Shown: piece after piece, positions 45,733 to 54,850 of the stretch | How positions within the stretch are numbered: the first letter of the stretch is position 1 | Layout: every line of letters starts with the position of its first letter | Assembly (NCBI GenBank): GCA_964560495.1 | Contig: CAZLMM010000017.1 | Span: 19,682-83,681, forward strand | Direction of reading: 5' to 3' | Source of the DNA: UBA5069 sp964560495 | Lineage (GTDB): Bacteria > Chloroflexota > Anaerolineae > Caldilineales > Caldilineaceae | DNA length: 64,000 nucleotides | The notes under the pieces: model-generated | The model's input: the letters and a program-made list of their open reading frames with translations, nothing else | Database searches by the model: none | What the model was told of the DNA's origin: nothing | Position numbers and translations under genes: made by a program

Positions 45733-45975
45733 CTACGGTGCGGGGTTGAGAGGGGGTGGAGAGGGGCGACGGCGCTTGGCTTCCTCGAACTGGCGGCGCA
45801 ATTCTGCCTCATGTTCACGCGCCGCACGGTCACCTTCGGCCAGTGCACGATCGAGTCTGGATTGATAGGTCGCGTCAAAACGCGTCCCTGGCGCCGGCCC
45901 AAAGATGTAATTGAATGTCCAGACGGCTGCTGCGCCAATGGCAACGCCAACAATGACAGCTGTGGTATTTCTCAT
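45733..45975 (-). CDS. small single-pass membrane protein
   Basis: 80 residues: N-terminal TM (TTAVIVGVAIGAAAVWTFNYIF), then a charged helix (YQSRLDRALAEGDRAAREHEAELRRQFEEAKRRR) and a Pro tail. ATG 45975 has GGAGGACGGAGAG upstream; the longer frame runs through the terminator and tRNA and is not real. Function unknown. Confidence 0.7.
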   Translation of the reverse strand: MRNTTAVIVGVAIGAAAVWTFNYIFGPAPGTRFDATYQSRLDRALAEGDRAAREHEAELRRQFEEAKRRRPSPPPLNPAP

Positions 45976-46006
45976 CTCTCCGTCCTCCGCACTGAATTGA
46001 GCAGCC

Positions 46007-46039
46007 AAAAAAGAAGCCGACCTGACAGGTCGGCTTCTT
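46007..46039 (-). terminator. terminator of tRNA-Leu(GAG)
   Basis: A perfect 13-bp stem AAGAAGCCGACCT with GAC loop (46011-46039), followed on the minus strand by TTTTTT. It starts 5 nt after the tRNA CCA end. Confidence 0.92.
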
Positions 46040-46043
46040 CGAT

Positions 46044-46130
46044 TGGTGCCCCCGGTCCGACTTGAACGGACACGCCCTGTACGGGCACAGGCCCTCAACC
46101 TGCCGTGTATGCCAATTCCACCACGGGGGC
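46044..46130 (-). tRNA. tRNA-Leu (anticodon GAG)
   Basis: 87 nt including an encoded CCA. Acceptor GCCCCCG/CGGGGGC, anticodon loop TTGAGGG, T-arm with GTTCAAGTC and a long variable arm as in class II tRNAs. The other tRNA-Leu of the window lacks an encoded CCA. Confidence 0.95.
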
Positions 46131-46149
46131 GCACTCACTGCACATTCGA

Positions 46150-46178
46150 AGTATATCCATTCACATATGAAAAGTCAA
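46150..46178 (-). promoter_or_regulatory. promoter of tRNA-Leu(GAG)
   Basis: On the minus strand TTGACT (46173-46178), a 17-bp spacer and TATACT (46150-46155), about 20 nt before the tRNA. Confidence 0.87.
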
Positions 46179-46349
46179 AAAGGCAAATGATGAAACAGTT
46201 GAGAAATCGCCATGAGAAACTTGCAACAGAGTTGCCGCATCAGTAAAATCGCACGATTGGGTGATCGATTGTCAGACTGCCCAATAGTCTATCTCTTTGT
46301 CATTTGGTTCTTTTGTCATCGCAAAACAGTCACACAGGAGGTTTGACCC

Positions 46350-48263
46350 ATGTCCGATATCGTTTCCGACAAGATGACGCAATCAACCGAATCATTGGAA
46401 TATCGCACAGAAGTTAAACAACTGCTCGACATTTTGGCCCACTCCCTCTACACGGATCGCGAAATTTTCCTGCGCGAGCTGATTTCCAACGCCAGCGATG
46501 CGCTCAACCGCATCCAGTTCGAGATGCTGACCAATCATGATGTGGTGGACAGTGACGCGGAGTTGGCAATCCATGTTGTCGTGGACGCCGAAGCCAAAAC
46601 CATCACGATTCGCGACAGCGGCGTCGGTATGAATCACGGCGAGCTGATCGAAAACCTGGGAACCATTGCCCATTCGGGTGCCAAGACATTTCTGCTCAAT
46701 GCCGGCAAGGGACTGACCGCGCAGGAGGAGATCATCGGCCAGTTTGGCGTCGGTTTCTATTCTGTTTTTATGGTGGCCGAGGAGGTGACGGTCACCTCGC
46801 GCTCGTATCGCCCGGAGGATAGCGCCTGGACATGGACATCGCGCGGCGACAGTAAGTTCACCCTCACGCCCGCCGAAAAGAACAGCCGCGGCACCGAGAT
46901 CGTCATCAAGTTAAAAGAGGATGCAGGCGAATTTGCGGCGGTGTGGCGCATCGAGAATATCGTCAAGAAGCACTCAGACTACGTCTCATTCCCCATTTAT
47001 GTGCGCGACGCAACCGCCAGCGACAACGACGCCAAGGTCGCCAATCGGCGCACAGCCCTGTGGCGTCAGTCACCCAGCCAGGTGGAAACGGCTGAATACG
47101 AGGAGTTTTACAAGCAGCTCACCTTCGATAGCGCTGCGCCCTTGCTCCACATCCACCTGGTCACCGATGCGCCAGTGAACCTGCGTGCGATCTTGTTCAT
47201 TCCGCCCCAGCGCGAGCGCGGCATGTTGCACTTGCGCGCCGACTACGGACTCCGGCTCTACTCGCGCAAGATCTTGATTCAGCAGCACAACAAAGATTTG
47301 TTGCCCGAATATCTGCGCTTTGTCGATGGCGTGGTGGATTCAGAAGACCTGCCACTCAATGTCTCGCGCGAGACAGTGCAGAGCAACCCGCTCATGCGCC
47401 AGATACGTCGGGCGCTGACGGGACGCCTGCACAAGGAACTGAAGTCGCTGGCAGAGAACGACGCCGGAAAATACGCCCAATTCTGGGAGCAGTTCGGCGT
47501 CTTCCTCAAGGAGGGGATCGCCATGGACCCCACCAGTCATGAAACGTTGGTGGACCTGCTGCGCTTCCGTTCCAGCCGCACGAACGAACAGGAGTGGACA
47601 TCGCTCAAGCAGTACACCGAGCGCATGGTCGAGGGACAAAAAGCTATCTACTATGTGTTGGGACAGGACCTCAAAACAGTTGCGGCCAGTCCGCACCTGG
47701 ACTATTTCCGCGCCAACCAGATCGAGGTGCTCTATCTGGTGGATCCCATCGATGGTTTTGTTACATCGTCCCTGCACAAATATGGCGAGACGCCGCTGCA
47801 AAATGTGGATGACGCTAGCCTGGAGCTGCCCAAGAGCAAGGAACCGGAACAACCGGCCGCGGAAATCACACCGGAAGAATTCGATGAAGTTGTCAAGCGT
47901 TTCATCGGGGTCCTGGGCGAGCGGGTCAAGACTGTGCGCGAGTCGAAAATCCTGGTGAATAGCCCTTGCCGCCTGGTTTCTCCTGAAGACAGCTTCGACC
48001 GCGACCTGCAACGATTTCGCCGCATGACCGAAGAAGATTACGAGATTCCCAAGAAGGTGTTGGAGATCAATCGGCGGCACCCTATCATCGTCAACTTGGC
48101 CAAGACCATCGAACATACACCGACCGATCCGCTCATCCCGGCGGCCATCGAGCAGTTGTTCGACAACGCCCTACTGTTGGAAGGACTGCACGCCAATCCG
48201 GTCGCCATGGTGGAGCGGATACAGAGCATCCTGGCCGCGGCCGTCGAGGCGAAAGCGCGCTAA
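46350..48263 (+). CDS. htpG: molecular chaperone HtpG (Hsp90)
   Basis: ATP-dependent chaperone, 637 residues. GHKL ATPase motifs are LRELISNASDALNRI, IRDSGVGM, GQFGVGFYSVFMVAE and GTEIVIKL. The middle domain includes ADYGLRLYSRKILIQQHNKDLLPEYLRFV and EDLPLNVSRETVQ; the C-terminal dimerisation domain follows. AGGAGG (46336-46341) precedes ATG 46350. Complete, single gene. Confidence 0.96.
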   Translation: MSDIVSDKMTQSTESLEYRTEVKQLLDILAHSLYTDREIFLRELISNASDALNRIQFEMLTNHDVVDSDAELAIHVVVDAEAKTITIRDSGVGMNHGELIENLGTIAHSGAKTFLLNAGKGLTAQEEIIGQFGVGFYSVFMVAEEVTVTSRSYRPEDSAWTWTSRGDSKFTLTPAEKNSRGTEIVIKLKEDAGEFAAVWRIENIVKKHSDYVSFPIYVRDATASDNDAKVANRRTALWRQSPSQVETAEYEEFYKQLTFDSAAPLLHIHLVTDAPVNLRAILFIPPQRERGMLHLRADYGLRLYSRKILIQQHNKDLLPEYLRFVDGVVDSEDLPLNVSRETVQSNPLMRQIRRALTGRLHKELKSLAENDAGKYAQFWEQFGVFLKEGIAMDPTSHETLVDLLRFRSSRTNEQEWTSLKQYTERMVEGQKAIYYVLGQDLKTVAASPHLDYFRANQIEVLYLVDPIDGFVTSSLHKYGETPLQNVDDASLELPKSKEPEQPAAEITPEEFDEVVKRFIGVLGERVKTVRESKILVNSPCRLVSPEDSFDRDLQRFRRMTEEDYEIPKKVLEINRRHPIIVNLAKTIEHTPTDPLIPAAIEQLFDNALLLEGLHANPVAMVERIQSILAAAVEAKAR

Positions 48264-48268
48264 TAGTT

Positions 48269-48303
48269 AATGGTTAATGGTTAATTATTAACCATTAACC
48301 ATT
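48269..48303. repeat. 35-bp palindrome of TTAATGG units between htpG and ppk2
   Basis: A perfect 17-bp stem (48269-48285 with 48287-48303) around a single T, made of repeated AATGGTT units. It fills almost the whole gap between two convergent genes. AT-rich, so it may act as a bidirectional terminator or a REP-like unit. Confidence 0.85.
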
Positions 48304-48304
48304 T

Positions 48305-49117
48305 CTACTCGATCACCACCCCGCTCAGATCGTCTTTGGGTGCGGGAAAGCGCATCTCCAGCGCCTGCAGACGGTCAATGATGATCTGGGAGATGAGCAG
48401 GTCGCGCACCCACTTGCGGTTGGCCGGGATGACATACCACGGCGCCCAATCGGTGCTGGTTTTGCTCAGCGCCTCCTCATAGGCGGCCATGTAGTCTGGC
48501 CAACGCTTACGTTCCGCCAGATCGCCCACAGAAAACTTCCAATTCTTCTCCGGCTTGTCGAGGCGCTCTTGCAACCGTTCCTTCTGCTCATCCAGCGAAA
48601 TATGCAGGAAGAACTTGAGGATGGTCGTCCCCTCATCCGCCAGGAGCTTTTCGAAGGCCTTGATGTGCTCATAGCGCCGTCGCCACACATCTTCGGGTGC
48701 AAGACCGTGGACGCGCACCACCAGCACATCTTCGTAATGGCTGCGGTTGAAGATCACAATCTCGCCCTTGCCCGGCGTGTGCCTGTGAATACGCCACAGA
48801 TAGTCGTGCGCCAGCTCCTCGGGCGTGGGCGCTTTGAAAGGCGCCACCTTGACGCCCTGGGGGTTCACCCCCTCGAAGACGCGGCGGATCACACCATCCT
48901 TGCCGCCCGTGTCCATGGCTTGCAGCACGATGAGCACTTTGTGTTTGCCTTCGGCATAGAGCAGCTCTTGCAGCGATTCGAGCTGCTTGCTCAGCTTGGG
49001 GAGGAGCTTCTCACCGTCGTCCTTGTCCATGTCGAAACCGCCCCGATCATTGGGGTCTCGTTCGGCCAGCTTCACCTGTGCGCCCGGCGCAACACGGTAG
49101 TTGTGGTAAGAAGGCAT
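48305..49117 (-). CDS. ppk2: polyphosphate kinase 2 family protein
   Basis: Phosphorylates nucleotides with polyphosphate, or the reverse. 270 residues with Walker A QAMDTGGKDGVIRRVFEGVNPQGV, lid-region FNRSHYEDVLVVRVHG and the RKWVRDLLIS segment near the C-terminus. Single-domain PPK2. ATG 49117 is chosen because GAGGTGA lies just before it; the GTG at 49126 is part of that site. Convergent with htpG. Confidence 0.9.
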   Translation of the reverse strand: MPSYHNYRVAPGAQVKLAERDPNDRGGFDMDKDDGEKLLPKLSKQLESLQELLYAEGKHKVLIVLQAMDTGGKDGVIRRVFEGVNPQGVKVAPFKAPTPEELAHDYLWRIHRHTPGKGEIVIFNRSHYEDVLVVRVHGLAPEDVWRRRYEHIKAFEKLLADEGTTILKFFLHISLDEQKERLQERLDKPEKNWKFSVGDLAERKRWPDYMAAYEEALSKTSTDWAPWYVIPANRKWVRDLLISQIIIDRLQALEMRFPAPKDDLSGVVIE

Positions 49118-49172
49118 GGTTGTCACCTCATTGGTTTGCTGATTTTCAGATGATAAATTGTTGCTCGATTGC

Positions 49173-49208
49173 GATCTTCCAGGGGGCTGGAGAGCTTCTT
49201 GGAAGAAT
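49173..49208. repeat. CTTCCAGG palindromic repeat, copy 3
   Basis: GATCTTCCAGG... and ...CTTCTTGGAAGA form an imperfect inverted repeat of the same design as 9555-9583 and 37276-37309. It lies in the gap between the APH-type gene and ppk2. Confidence 0.6.
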
Positions 49209-49218
49209 GGGACGCATC

Positions 49219-50289
49219 CTACAGATGATCCCGTTCCAGCGTCGTCACGGCGGCGCGTCCGCAGGCGTGCACGACCTCGATGAGCGAGGCGAAGCGCAGA
49301 TCATCAGTGCGCCCCGCCTTGAAGCGGGCATAGATTTGCTGGACAATCACCGCCAGTTTGAAAAGACCGTAGACGTAGTAAAAGACTGGATGATCCACGC
49401 TGCGTCCGCTGGCAGCCTCATACATCTCCACAAGCTGGCCGCGGCTGGGATTGCCCGGCAGCATGGTCGGGCCAAAGGCGTGTTTCCGCAGAACTTCTGG
49501 GTCATCGGGCTGCACCCAATAGCCCAGGCTGGAGCCAAGATCCATGAGCGGGTCGCCCATAGTCGCCATCTCCCAGTCGAGCACCGCCGCGATCTGCGAC
49601 CAATCGTCGGGCGACAGGATCACGTTGTCATACTTGTAATCGTTGTGGATGAGCGCTGCGCCTGATTCGGCTGGCATGTGTTGCGCCAGCCAGGCAACGA
49701 CATCCTCAATGTCCGCGATGTCGTCAGTCTGGGCGCTGCGATAACGCCGCGACCAGCCCTCGATCTGGCGGCGCACATAGCCTTCCGGTCGCCCCAGCTC
49801 GCCCAGCCCGGCAGCGGATACATCGACGGCATGGAGCGCGGCCAGATTCTCCACGAACGCGGCAGCGATGCGCGCCATGAGATCGGGCGCGGGTTGCATG
49901 GCCGGCGGCATCTGGCTGCGCAGGATGACGCCCTGCACCCGTTCCATCACATAAAAGGGCGCGCCGAGCACATTCTCGTCGTGGCAGTAGGCAAGGGGGC
50001 GCGGGGCTTTGCCGTAGACCGGGCGCAACCGCGTCAGGACGGCGTATTCTCGCCCCATGTCGTGTCCGCCCTTGATGTTTGCGCCAAAGGGCGGGCGACG
50101 TAGGACAAGCTCACGCCCACCCATGCGTAGGAGGTACGTGAGGTTGGAATAGCCGCGAGGGAACTGCTCAATGTGCAGAGAGCCATCCAGCCCGAGCGCG
50201 CCATGTAGGAAGTTCGCCAATGCTACGTTGTTGAGTTCTTCGCCCGGCCGAACTGAGGTCGAGGAGTCAAGAGAATGATGGATTGTCAA
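49219..50289 (-). CDS. APH-family phosphotransferase (ACAD10/11-like kinase domain)
   Basis: 356 residues with a protein-kinase-like fold. Catalytic loop and metal site: AALIHNDYKYDNVILS and AVLDWEMATMGDPLMDLGSSLGYW. The N-lobe is SNLTYLLRMGGRELVLRRPPFG. This variant resembles the kinase domain linked to acyl-CoA dehydrogenases in 4-hydroxy-acid degradation; no dehydrogenase is nearby. Aminoglycoside resistance is unlikely. A small gene ends 3 nt upstream, so they are probably co-transcribed. Confidence 0.85.
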   Translation of the reverse strand: MTIHHSLDSSTSVRPGEELNNVALANFLHGALGLDGSLHIEQFPRGYSNLTYLLRMGGRELVLRRPPFGANIKGGHDMGREYAVLTRLRPVYGKAPRPLAYCHDENVLGAPFYVMERVQGVILRSQMPPAMQPAPDLMARIAAAFVENLAALHAVDVSAAGLGELGRPEGYVRRQIEGWSRRYRSAQTDDIADIEDVVAWLAQHMPAESGAALIHNDYKYDNVILSPDDWSQIAAVLDWEMATMGDPLMDLGSSLGYWVQPDDPEVLRKHAFGPTMLPGNPSRGQLVEMYEAASGRSVDHPVFYYVYGLFKLAVIVQQIYARFKAGRTDDLRFASLIEVVHACGRAAVTTLERDHL

Positions 50290-50292
50290 TTG

Positions 50293-50574
50293 TCAATGAT
50301 GAACGGTGAAAGAGTCGGACTTGCCCGCCAGTCTTGTCGCCGATTGCTCGATTTCGGCCAGGATGTCCTGCGCGGGAATCGACACACCGCCTGGCACGCC
50401 AACAGCGGCAAACTGGGCCGGGGTCTGGTCCGCATAGCTGTCGTCGTAATCGCACAGACAGCCGGCGTCCACGAACCAACGCAACTTGGCCGTCTCCAGA
50501 TCGATGGAGAGGCCGTAGACACGGCCTTCTTCCGCCCACATCCAGGCAGTGGGAAGTGTTTTCTGGGTGTTCAT
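50293..50574 (-). CDS. small hypothetical protein
   Basis: 93 residues starting MNTQKTLPTAWMWAEEGR, with GGGAGGAA just before ATG 50574. The sequence LSIDLETAKLRWFVDAGCLCDYDDSYADQTPAQFAAVGVPGGV looks like a compact alpha/beta domain. No family recognised. Upstream member of the pair with the APH-type kinase. Confidence 0.62.
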   Translation of the reverse strand: MNTQKTLPTAWMWAEEGRVYGLSIDLETAKLRWFVDAGCLCDYDDSYADQTPAQFAAVGVPGGVSIPAQDILAEIEQSATRLAGKSDSFTVHH

Positions 50575-50716
50575 ATTTCCTCCCGATCTGCAAGGGAGGT
50601 CACATTTGCAACATGACCTGTACAAAAACGTTCAGTGCGCAGGCTCACGTGCGCCTGCTTATACGTGGGCGTACAGACTCGACAATTTCAACAAATGCAA
50701 TGGTCAAAGCCATAAA

Positions 50717-51481
50717 TTACGACAGCAACGGCTCAAGCGCGGCGCGCAGCCGTTCGACGCCTGCCCATTCGTCAACCTTGCGGTCGTAAATGAGCGTGAT
50801 CGGTCCGTCGAAACCGGCCTGACGCATGAGATCGGCGCAACGCTGAGCGTCTCCCTGCTCGATGTCGCCCTGGGCCGTGTAACGCGCTTTGAAATGCACA
50901 GAAGTGGCGTGGGGCAGCAACTGCGCCAACGTCGCGTATTTGTCTGGCGTCGCTTCGGCATTGCCTGTGTCGGCGCACAGCCCTACCCGCCCCTGACAGC
51001 GCGCCAGAATCTCCAGGAGCGATTCGGGCTGCTCACTCGTCGTCTGCCAGTTCTCGGTGACTGCTACCAGCCCGCAGCGGGTTGCTTCCGCCTGCAGCAC
51101 ATTCAGCCCGGCGGCGCTGCGCTCGATTGCCTCTGCTGTCGGCGGCTGACGCCCGGCAGAGATGCGCACCCGCTGTGCGCCCAACTGGCTGGCGACGGGA
51201 ATCCAGCCCGCGATGAGTTCGACCTCCGCTCGGCGCCGGTCGGGATCGGGTTCGGCCAAGTCGCCTGTGTCGATGAGCAGGGTGAACAACGTCACGTCCG
51301 CACTCTGCAAGGTGCGGCGGATGGCCTGCAGATACGTTGATTCACGGCTGGCAAGGTGAAAATGGCACAATTCCAACAGCCGGATGTCGTGGTCGGCCAA
51401 CTGGCCGGGCAGCTCCTCCACGGGCAGGCCGTTGCGTAGCAGGCCATCCAGGCTCCATGATGAAACAGCAAAACGGGTCAT
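50717..51481 (-). CDS. sugar phosphate isomerase/epimerase (TIM barrel)
   Basis: 254 residues, xylose-isomerase-like fold: AVSSWSLDGLLRNGLPVEELPGQLADHDIRLLELCHFHL at the start, then AVTENW with a Glu ligand, GLCADTGNAEAT with an Asp ligand and TSVHFKARY with a His ligand. The final strand PITLIYD has Asp where Glu is common. Substrate unknown. Divergent from uvrB. Confidence 0.8.
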   Translation of the reverse strand: MTRFAVSSWSLDGLLRNGLPVEELPGQLADHDIRLLELCHFHLASRESTYLQAIRRTLQSADVTLFTLLIDTGDLAEPDPDRRRAEVELIAGWIPVASQLGAQRVRISAGRQPPTAEAIERSAAGLNVLQAEATRCGLVAVTENWQTTSEQPESLLEILARCQGRVGLCADTGNAEATPDKYATLAQLLPHATSVHFKARYTAQGDIEQGDAQRCADLMRQAGFDGPITLIYDRKVDEWAGVERLRAALEPLLS

Positions 51482-51540
51482 GGTGAAATCCTCTCCTTTG
51501 TCTTGGCGCTGGATTGCATTATTGCCGATCTTGCCATTTC

Positions 51541-51579
51541 TGTCCAGATGTGGACAAAATTGGAGAAGTCAGGTATACT
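51541..51579 (+). promoter_or_regulatory. uvrB promoter with overlapping palindrome
   Basis: TGGACA (51551-51556), a 17-bp spacer and TATACT (51574-51579). The palindrome TGTCCA-GATG-TGGACA (51541-51556) overlaps the -35 box, in the position and shape of a repressor site. The leader of about 200 nt contains a repeat. Confidence 0.68.
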
Positions 51580-51599
51580 CTATGCAGTCGAACATAAGT

Positions 51600-51771
51600 T
51601 CGGTTTGGTCGAGGAGCGATGCGGCAGGGGAATCTTTGCTGCGCTCCCTAGAAACTCTCGCCGGCACGCAGATGCTTCACTACGTAGATGCTTCACTGGC
51701 GTTCAGCATGACAAGAGTGGTGTTTCTTGCCCACGTTATGCCACGCGGGGCATTGGAAACTCAGAATGACA
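51600..51771. repeat. GATGCTTCACT/GTCATGCTGA repeat inside the uvrB leader
   Basis: Contains AGATGCTTCACTACGTAGATGCTTCACT and CGTTCAGCATGACA, then a right half CGCGGGGCATTGGAAACTCAGAATGACA as in the 54-bp palindrome. It lies between the uvrB promoter and its ribosome binding site. No ORF. Confidence 0.7.
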
Positions 51772-51787
51772 GGTGAGGAAAGAATCT

Positions 51788-53806
51788 ATGCCACCCTTTC
51801 AGGTGATTAGCGACTATCAACCTACGGGCGACCAGCCTCAGGCGATTGCCAAGTTAGCGGATGGCGTGCGTCACAATATGCGCCATCAAGTATTGCTGGG
51901 CGTCACGGGCAGCGGCAAAACCTACACCATGGCCAAGGTGATCGAGGAAGTGCAAAAACCGACGCTCATCATTGCCCACAACAAGACGCTGGCCGCGCAA
52001 CTCTACGCCGAGTTTCGCGAATTTTTCCCCAAGAATGCCGTCGAGTACTTCGTGAGCTATTACGACTACTATCAGCCCGAAGCCTATATCCCGCGCACCG
52101 ACACTTACATCGAAAAGGACTCTGCCATCAACGAAGAGATCGACCGCCTGCGCCTGGCCGCCACCAGCTCGCTTTTCAGCCGGCGCGATGTGGTCATCGT
52201 GGCGTCGGTTTCGGCCATCTATGGCTTGGGCAGTCCCCAGGATTACGGGCGGGTGGTGCTCAACCTGCGCCTGGGCGAGATGGTGCGCCGTCAGCAGATT
52301 CTGCGCCATCTCATCGACATCTATTATGAGCGCAACGACAACATCCTGGCGCGCGGTCGTTTTCGGGTGCGCGGCGACGTGTTGGAGATCCAGCCGGCCG
52401 ACCGGGAATCGGCCTATCGCATCAGCATGTGGGGAGATGAGATCGAGCGCATCAGCGAGATCGACACGCTCACCGGCGAGCTGCTCACAGACCACCAGTC
52501 CATCGACATCTATCCGGCCAAACACTTCGTCACACCCCAGGATCGGCTGAACGAGGCATTGGAAGAGATCGAGAAAGAGATGGAAGAACAGGTGGCGCTC
52601 TTCGAGAGCCAGGGCAAGCTCATCGAGGCGCAGCGCATCCAACAACGCACCCGCTACGACCTGGAGATGCTGCGCGAGGTGGGCTTTTGCAGTGGCATCG
52701 AGAACTACAGCCGTCCCCTGGCGCAGCGCCCGCCCGGCAGCACGCCGTGGACGCTCCTCGATTACTTTCCGGCGGATTGGCTGCTCATCATCGACGAGAG
52801 CCATATGACGTTGCCCCAGGTGCGCGGCATGTACAACGGCGACCGTCAGCGCAAAAGCGTCCTGGTGGATTACGGCTTTCGCTTGCCGAGCGCGCTCGAC
52901 AATCGCCCACTCAAATTCGAGGAGTTCGAGGCGCACGTCCACCAGGCCATCTATGTGAGCGCCACGCCCGGCCCGTATGAGAAGGAGCACGCGCAGCAGA
53001 TCGCCGAACAGGTGATCCGCCCCACCGGTCTTGTTGATCCCAAAGTGGAGGTGCGCCCAACCAAGGGGCAAATCGACGACTTGCTGCGGGAGATCAAGAT
53101 ACGCGTGGCGCGCGGACAGCGGGTGCTGGTGACGACGCTTACCAAGCGTATGGCCGAAGACTTGACCGAGTATCTGGCGGAACTGAACATCAAAGTGCAC
53201 TATCTGCACAGCGACATCCACACTATCGAGCGCGTCGAGATTCTACGCGACCTGCGGCTGGGCGTCTATGATGTGGTGGTGGGTATCAATCTGCTGCGCG
53301 AGGGGCTTGATCTGCCCGAAGTTTCGCTGGTGGCCGTGCTGGATGCTGACAAGGAAGGTTTCCTGCGCAGCGGCAGCTCGCTGATCCAGACCATCGGGCG
53401 CGCGGCGCGCCACGTGGACGGCACGGCGATCCTCTACGCCGACGTCATGACCGACAGCATGCGCTTTGCCATCGACGAGACCAATCGCCGCCGCGAGATT
53501 CAGATGCGTCACAACCTGGAGAACGACATCGAGCCGCGCGGCATCGTCAAGGGCATCCGCGACTTGACAGACCGGGTGAAGGTGCTGGCCGAGAGCAAGC
53601 CGACCTATGACGCCGGCGCGCCGGGCGAACCGCGCCCCGTGGACGCCGAAATGCTGCCGCCGGACGAGTTGAACAGACTCATCAAACAGGTGGAGAAGGA
53701 GATGAAGGAGGCGGCCAAGGCGTTGGAGTTCGAGAAGGCGGCGTTACTGCGCGACCAGCTCGTGGAGCTGCGCCGCATCGAGGTCGAACGTAAGGTGGCG
53801 GCGTAA
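51788..53806 (+). CDS. uvrB: excinuclease ABC subunit B
   Basis: Damage-verification helicase of nucleotide excision repair. 672 residues: Walker A GVTGSGKT (38-45), the beta-hairpin VSYYDYYQPEAYIPRTD, DESHMTLPQ, helicase motifs to INLLREGLDLPEVSLVAVLDADKEGFLR and QTIGRAARH, and a C-terminal UVR motif (LIKQVEKEMKEAAKALEFEKAALLRDQL). ATG 51788 follows AGGTGAGGAAAG. Complete. Confidence 0.96.
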   Translation: MPPFQVISDYQPTGDQPQAIAKLADGVRHNMRHQVLLGVTGSGKTYTMAKVIEEVQKPTLIIAHNKTLAAQLYAEFREFFPKNAVEYFVSYYDYYQPEAYIPRTDTYIEKDSAINEEIDRLRLAATSSLFSRRDVVIVASVSAIYGLGSPQDYGRVVLNLRLGEMVRRQQILRHLIDIYYERNDNILARGRFRVRGDVLEIQPADRESAYRISMWGDEIERISEIDTLTGELLTDHQSIDIYPAKHFVTPQDRLNEALEEIEKEMEEQVALFESQGKLIEAQRIQQRTRYDLEMLREVGFCSGIENYSRPLAQRPPGSTPWTLLDYFPADWLLIIDESHMTLPQVRGMYNGDRQRKSVLVDYGFRLPSALDNRPLKFEEFEAHVHQAIYVSATPGPYEKEHAQQIAEQVIRPTGLVDPKVEVRPTKGQIDDLLREIKIRVARGQRVLVTTLTKRMAEDLTEYLAELNIKVHYLHSDIHTIERVEILRDLRLGVYDVVVGINLLREGLDLPEVSLVAVLDADKEGFLRSGSSLIQTIGRAARHVDGTAILYADVMTDSMRFAIDETNRRREIQMRHNLENDIEPRGIVKGIRDLTDRVKVLAESKPTYDAGAPGEPRPVDAEMLPPDELNRLIKQVEKEMKEAAKALEFEKAALLRDQLVELRRIEVERKVAA

Positions 53807-54019
53807 CAGATCGCCAGATGAGGGTGCACATGATGCAAAAGCAAGCGGAGAGGATGACAGGATTTACAGGAGGCGTAAACGACATCACAATGAGGAAAAC
53901 AATACAGATGACGATTTCCACAATGGCAGTCAGGACGTCGTAGGGGCAGCGCCATTCCCCACCGACGTTGTGAATGGGTTTCGCGCCTTCATGGATTTTG
54001 TCAGAAAGCGACTCGGTAG
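53807..54019. other. 213-bp gap without recognisable gene
   Basis: No supported ORF, RNA or repeat. The minus-strand frame across it is an antisense shadow of uvrB and the next gene. Confidence 0.6.
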
Positions 54020-54835
54020 ATGAGTGACCAGAATTCCTTACAGTATAACGTTTCATTGCTGGAAAATCTTCTGCGCAGCGACCCGCGCATTCGCGCCGCG
54101 TGGCTGGAAGGCAGCCTGGGCCGCGGCAACGCTGACCGCTACTCCGACATCGACCTGCATGTGCTGTTGGCCGAAAGCGACCTGGCCGCGTTCCAGGCTG
54201 GCGCCGAAGAGTGGCTGAACGCAGTGCGCCCAATTGTCCTATGCACCCTGCTTTTCGGCGGCAGGATGGTCAATGCGCTGACCGAGGAGGGAGTGCGCAT
54301 TGACTTGTGGCTCCACACAGAGGAGCGCGTCTCGCTTCGCCCAGGCAAGGCGATCGTACTCCACGACCCTGCCGGACTCATCCATTTCGATGGGAAGCCG
54401 TCTCCGCCCGATGATGCTGTCATCGCTGCCGAGCTAGAGGCGCAAATCAAGGAATTCTGGCGCTGTATTGCGCTGCTGCCCACAGTCATCGGGCGCGAGG
54501 AACGAATCGTCGCGTTTCAGGGGCTGAACGTGGAGTTGAACCTGCTCATCAACATCCTGTTCAAAGGTTATCGCATCGAGCGCGACGCCGGCATAAAGAA
54601 GCTCAACGCATTCTTGCCAGAAGAGGCGCGTACAGAGATCGAGCAGGCGCTGTCCACGGTGCACATCAGCGATGGCGGCTTGGCGCCGGCTCATATTTCG
54701 TTGGCCCGTTTGACAGCAAAATACGGACGGATTGCCGCTGGCAATTATGGGTTTGAGTACCCTGACAGGCTGGAAGCCGCTGTCGTAAAATATGTCTACG
54801 CCGAGTTAGAGATGCTGAGCAAAAGCGCACCGTGA
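54020..54835 (+). CDS. nucleotidyltransferase-fold protein
   Basis: 271 residues. Pol-beta-type active site AAWLEGSLGRGNADRYSDIDLHVLL: GS at 31-32, metal ligands D43 and D45, and a third Asp in VRIDLWLH. The C-terminal helical half resembles aminoglycoside/lincosamide nucleotidyltransferases. The substrate could be a small molecule, tRNA or protein. It ends 15 nt before a DNA methyltransferase gene, hinting at a functional link. Confidence 0.82.
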   Translation: MSDQNSLQYNVSLLENLLRSDPRIRAAWLEGSLGRGNADRYSDIDLHVLLAESDLAAFQAGAEEWLNAVRPIVLCTLLFGGRMVNALTEEGVRIDLWLHTEERVSLRPGKAIVLHDPAGLIHFDGKPSPPDDAVIAAELEAQIKEFWRCIALLPTVIGREERIVAFQGLNVELNLLINILFKGYRIERDAGIKKLNAFLPEEARTEIEQALSTVHISDGGLAPAHISLARLTAKYGRIAAGNYGFEYPDRLEAAVVKYVYAELEMLSKSAP

Positions 54836-54850
54836 GGATCTGGTGAAACC

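Noticed and set aside
53682..54233. 183-codon minus-strand frame in the uvrB/nucleotidyltransferase gap
   Set aside because: Mostly antisense to two real genes, low-complexity Pro/Arg end, no ribosome binding site.
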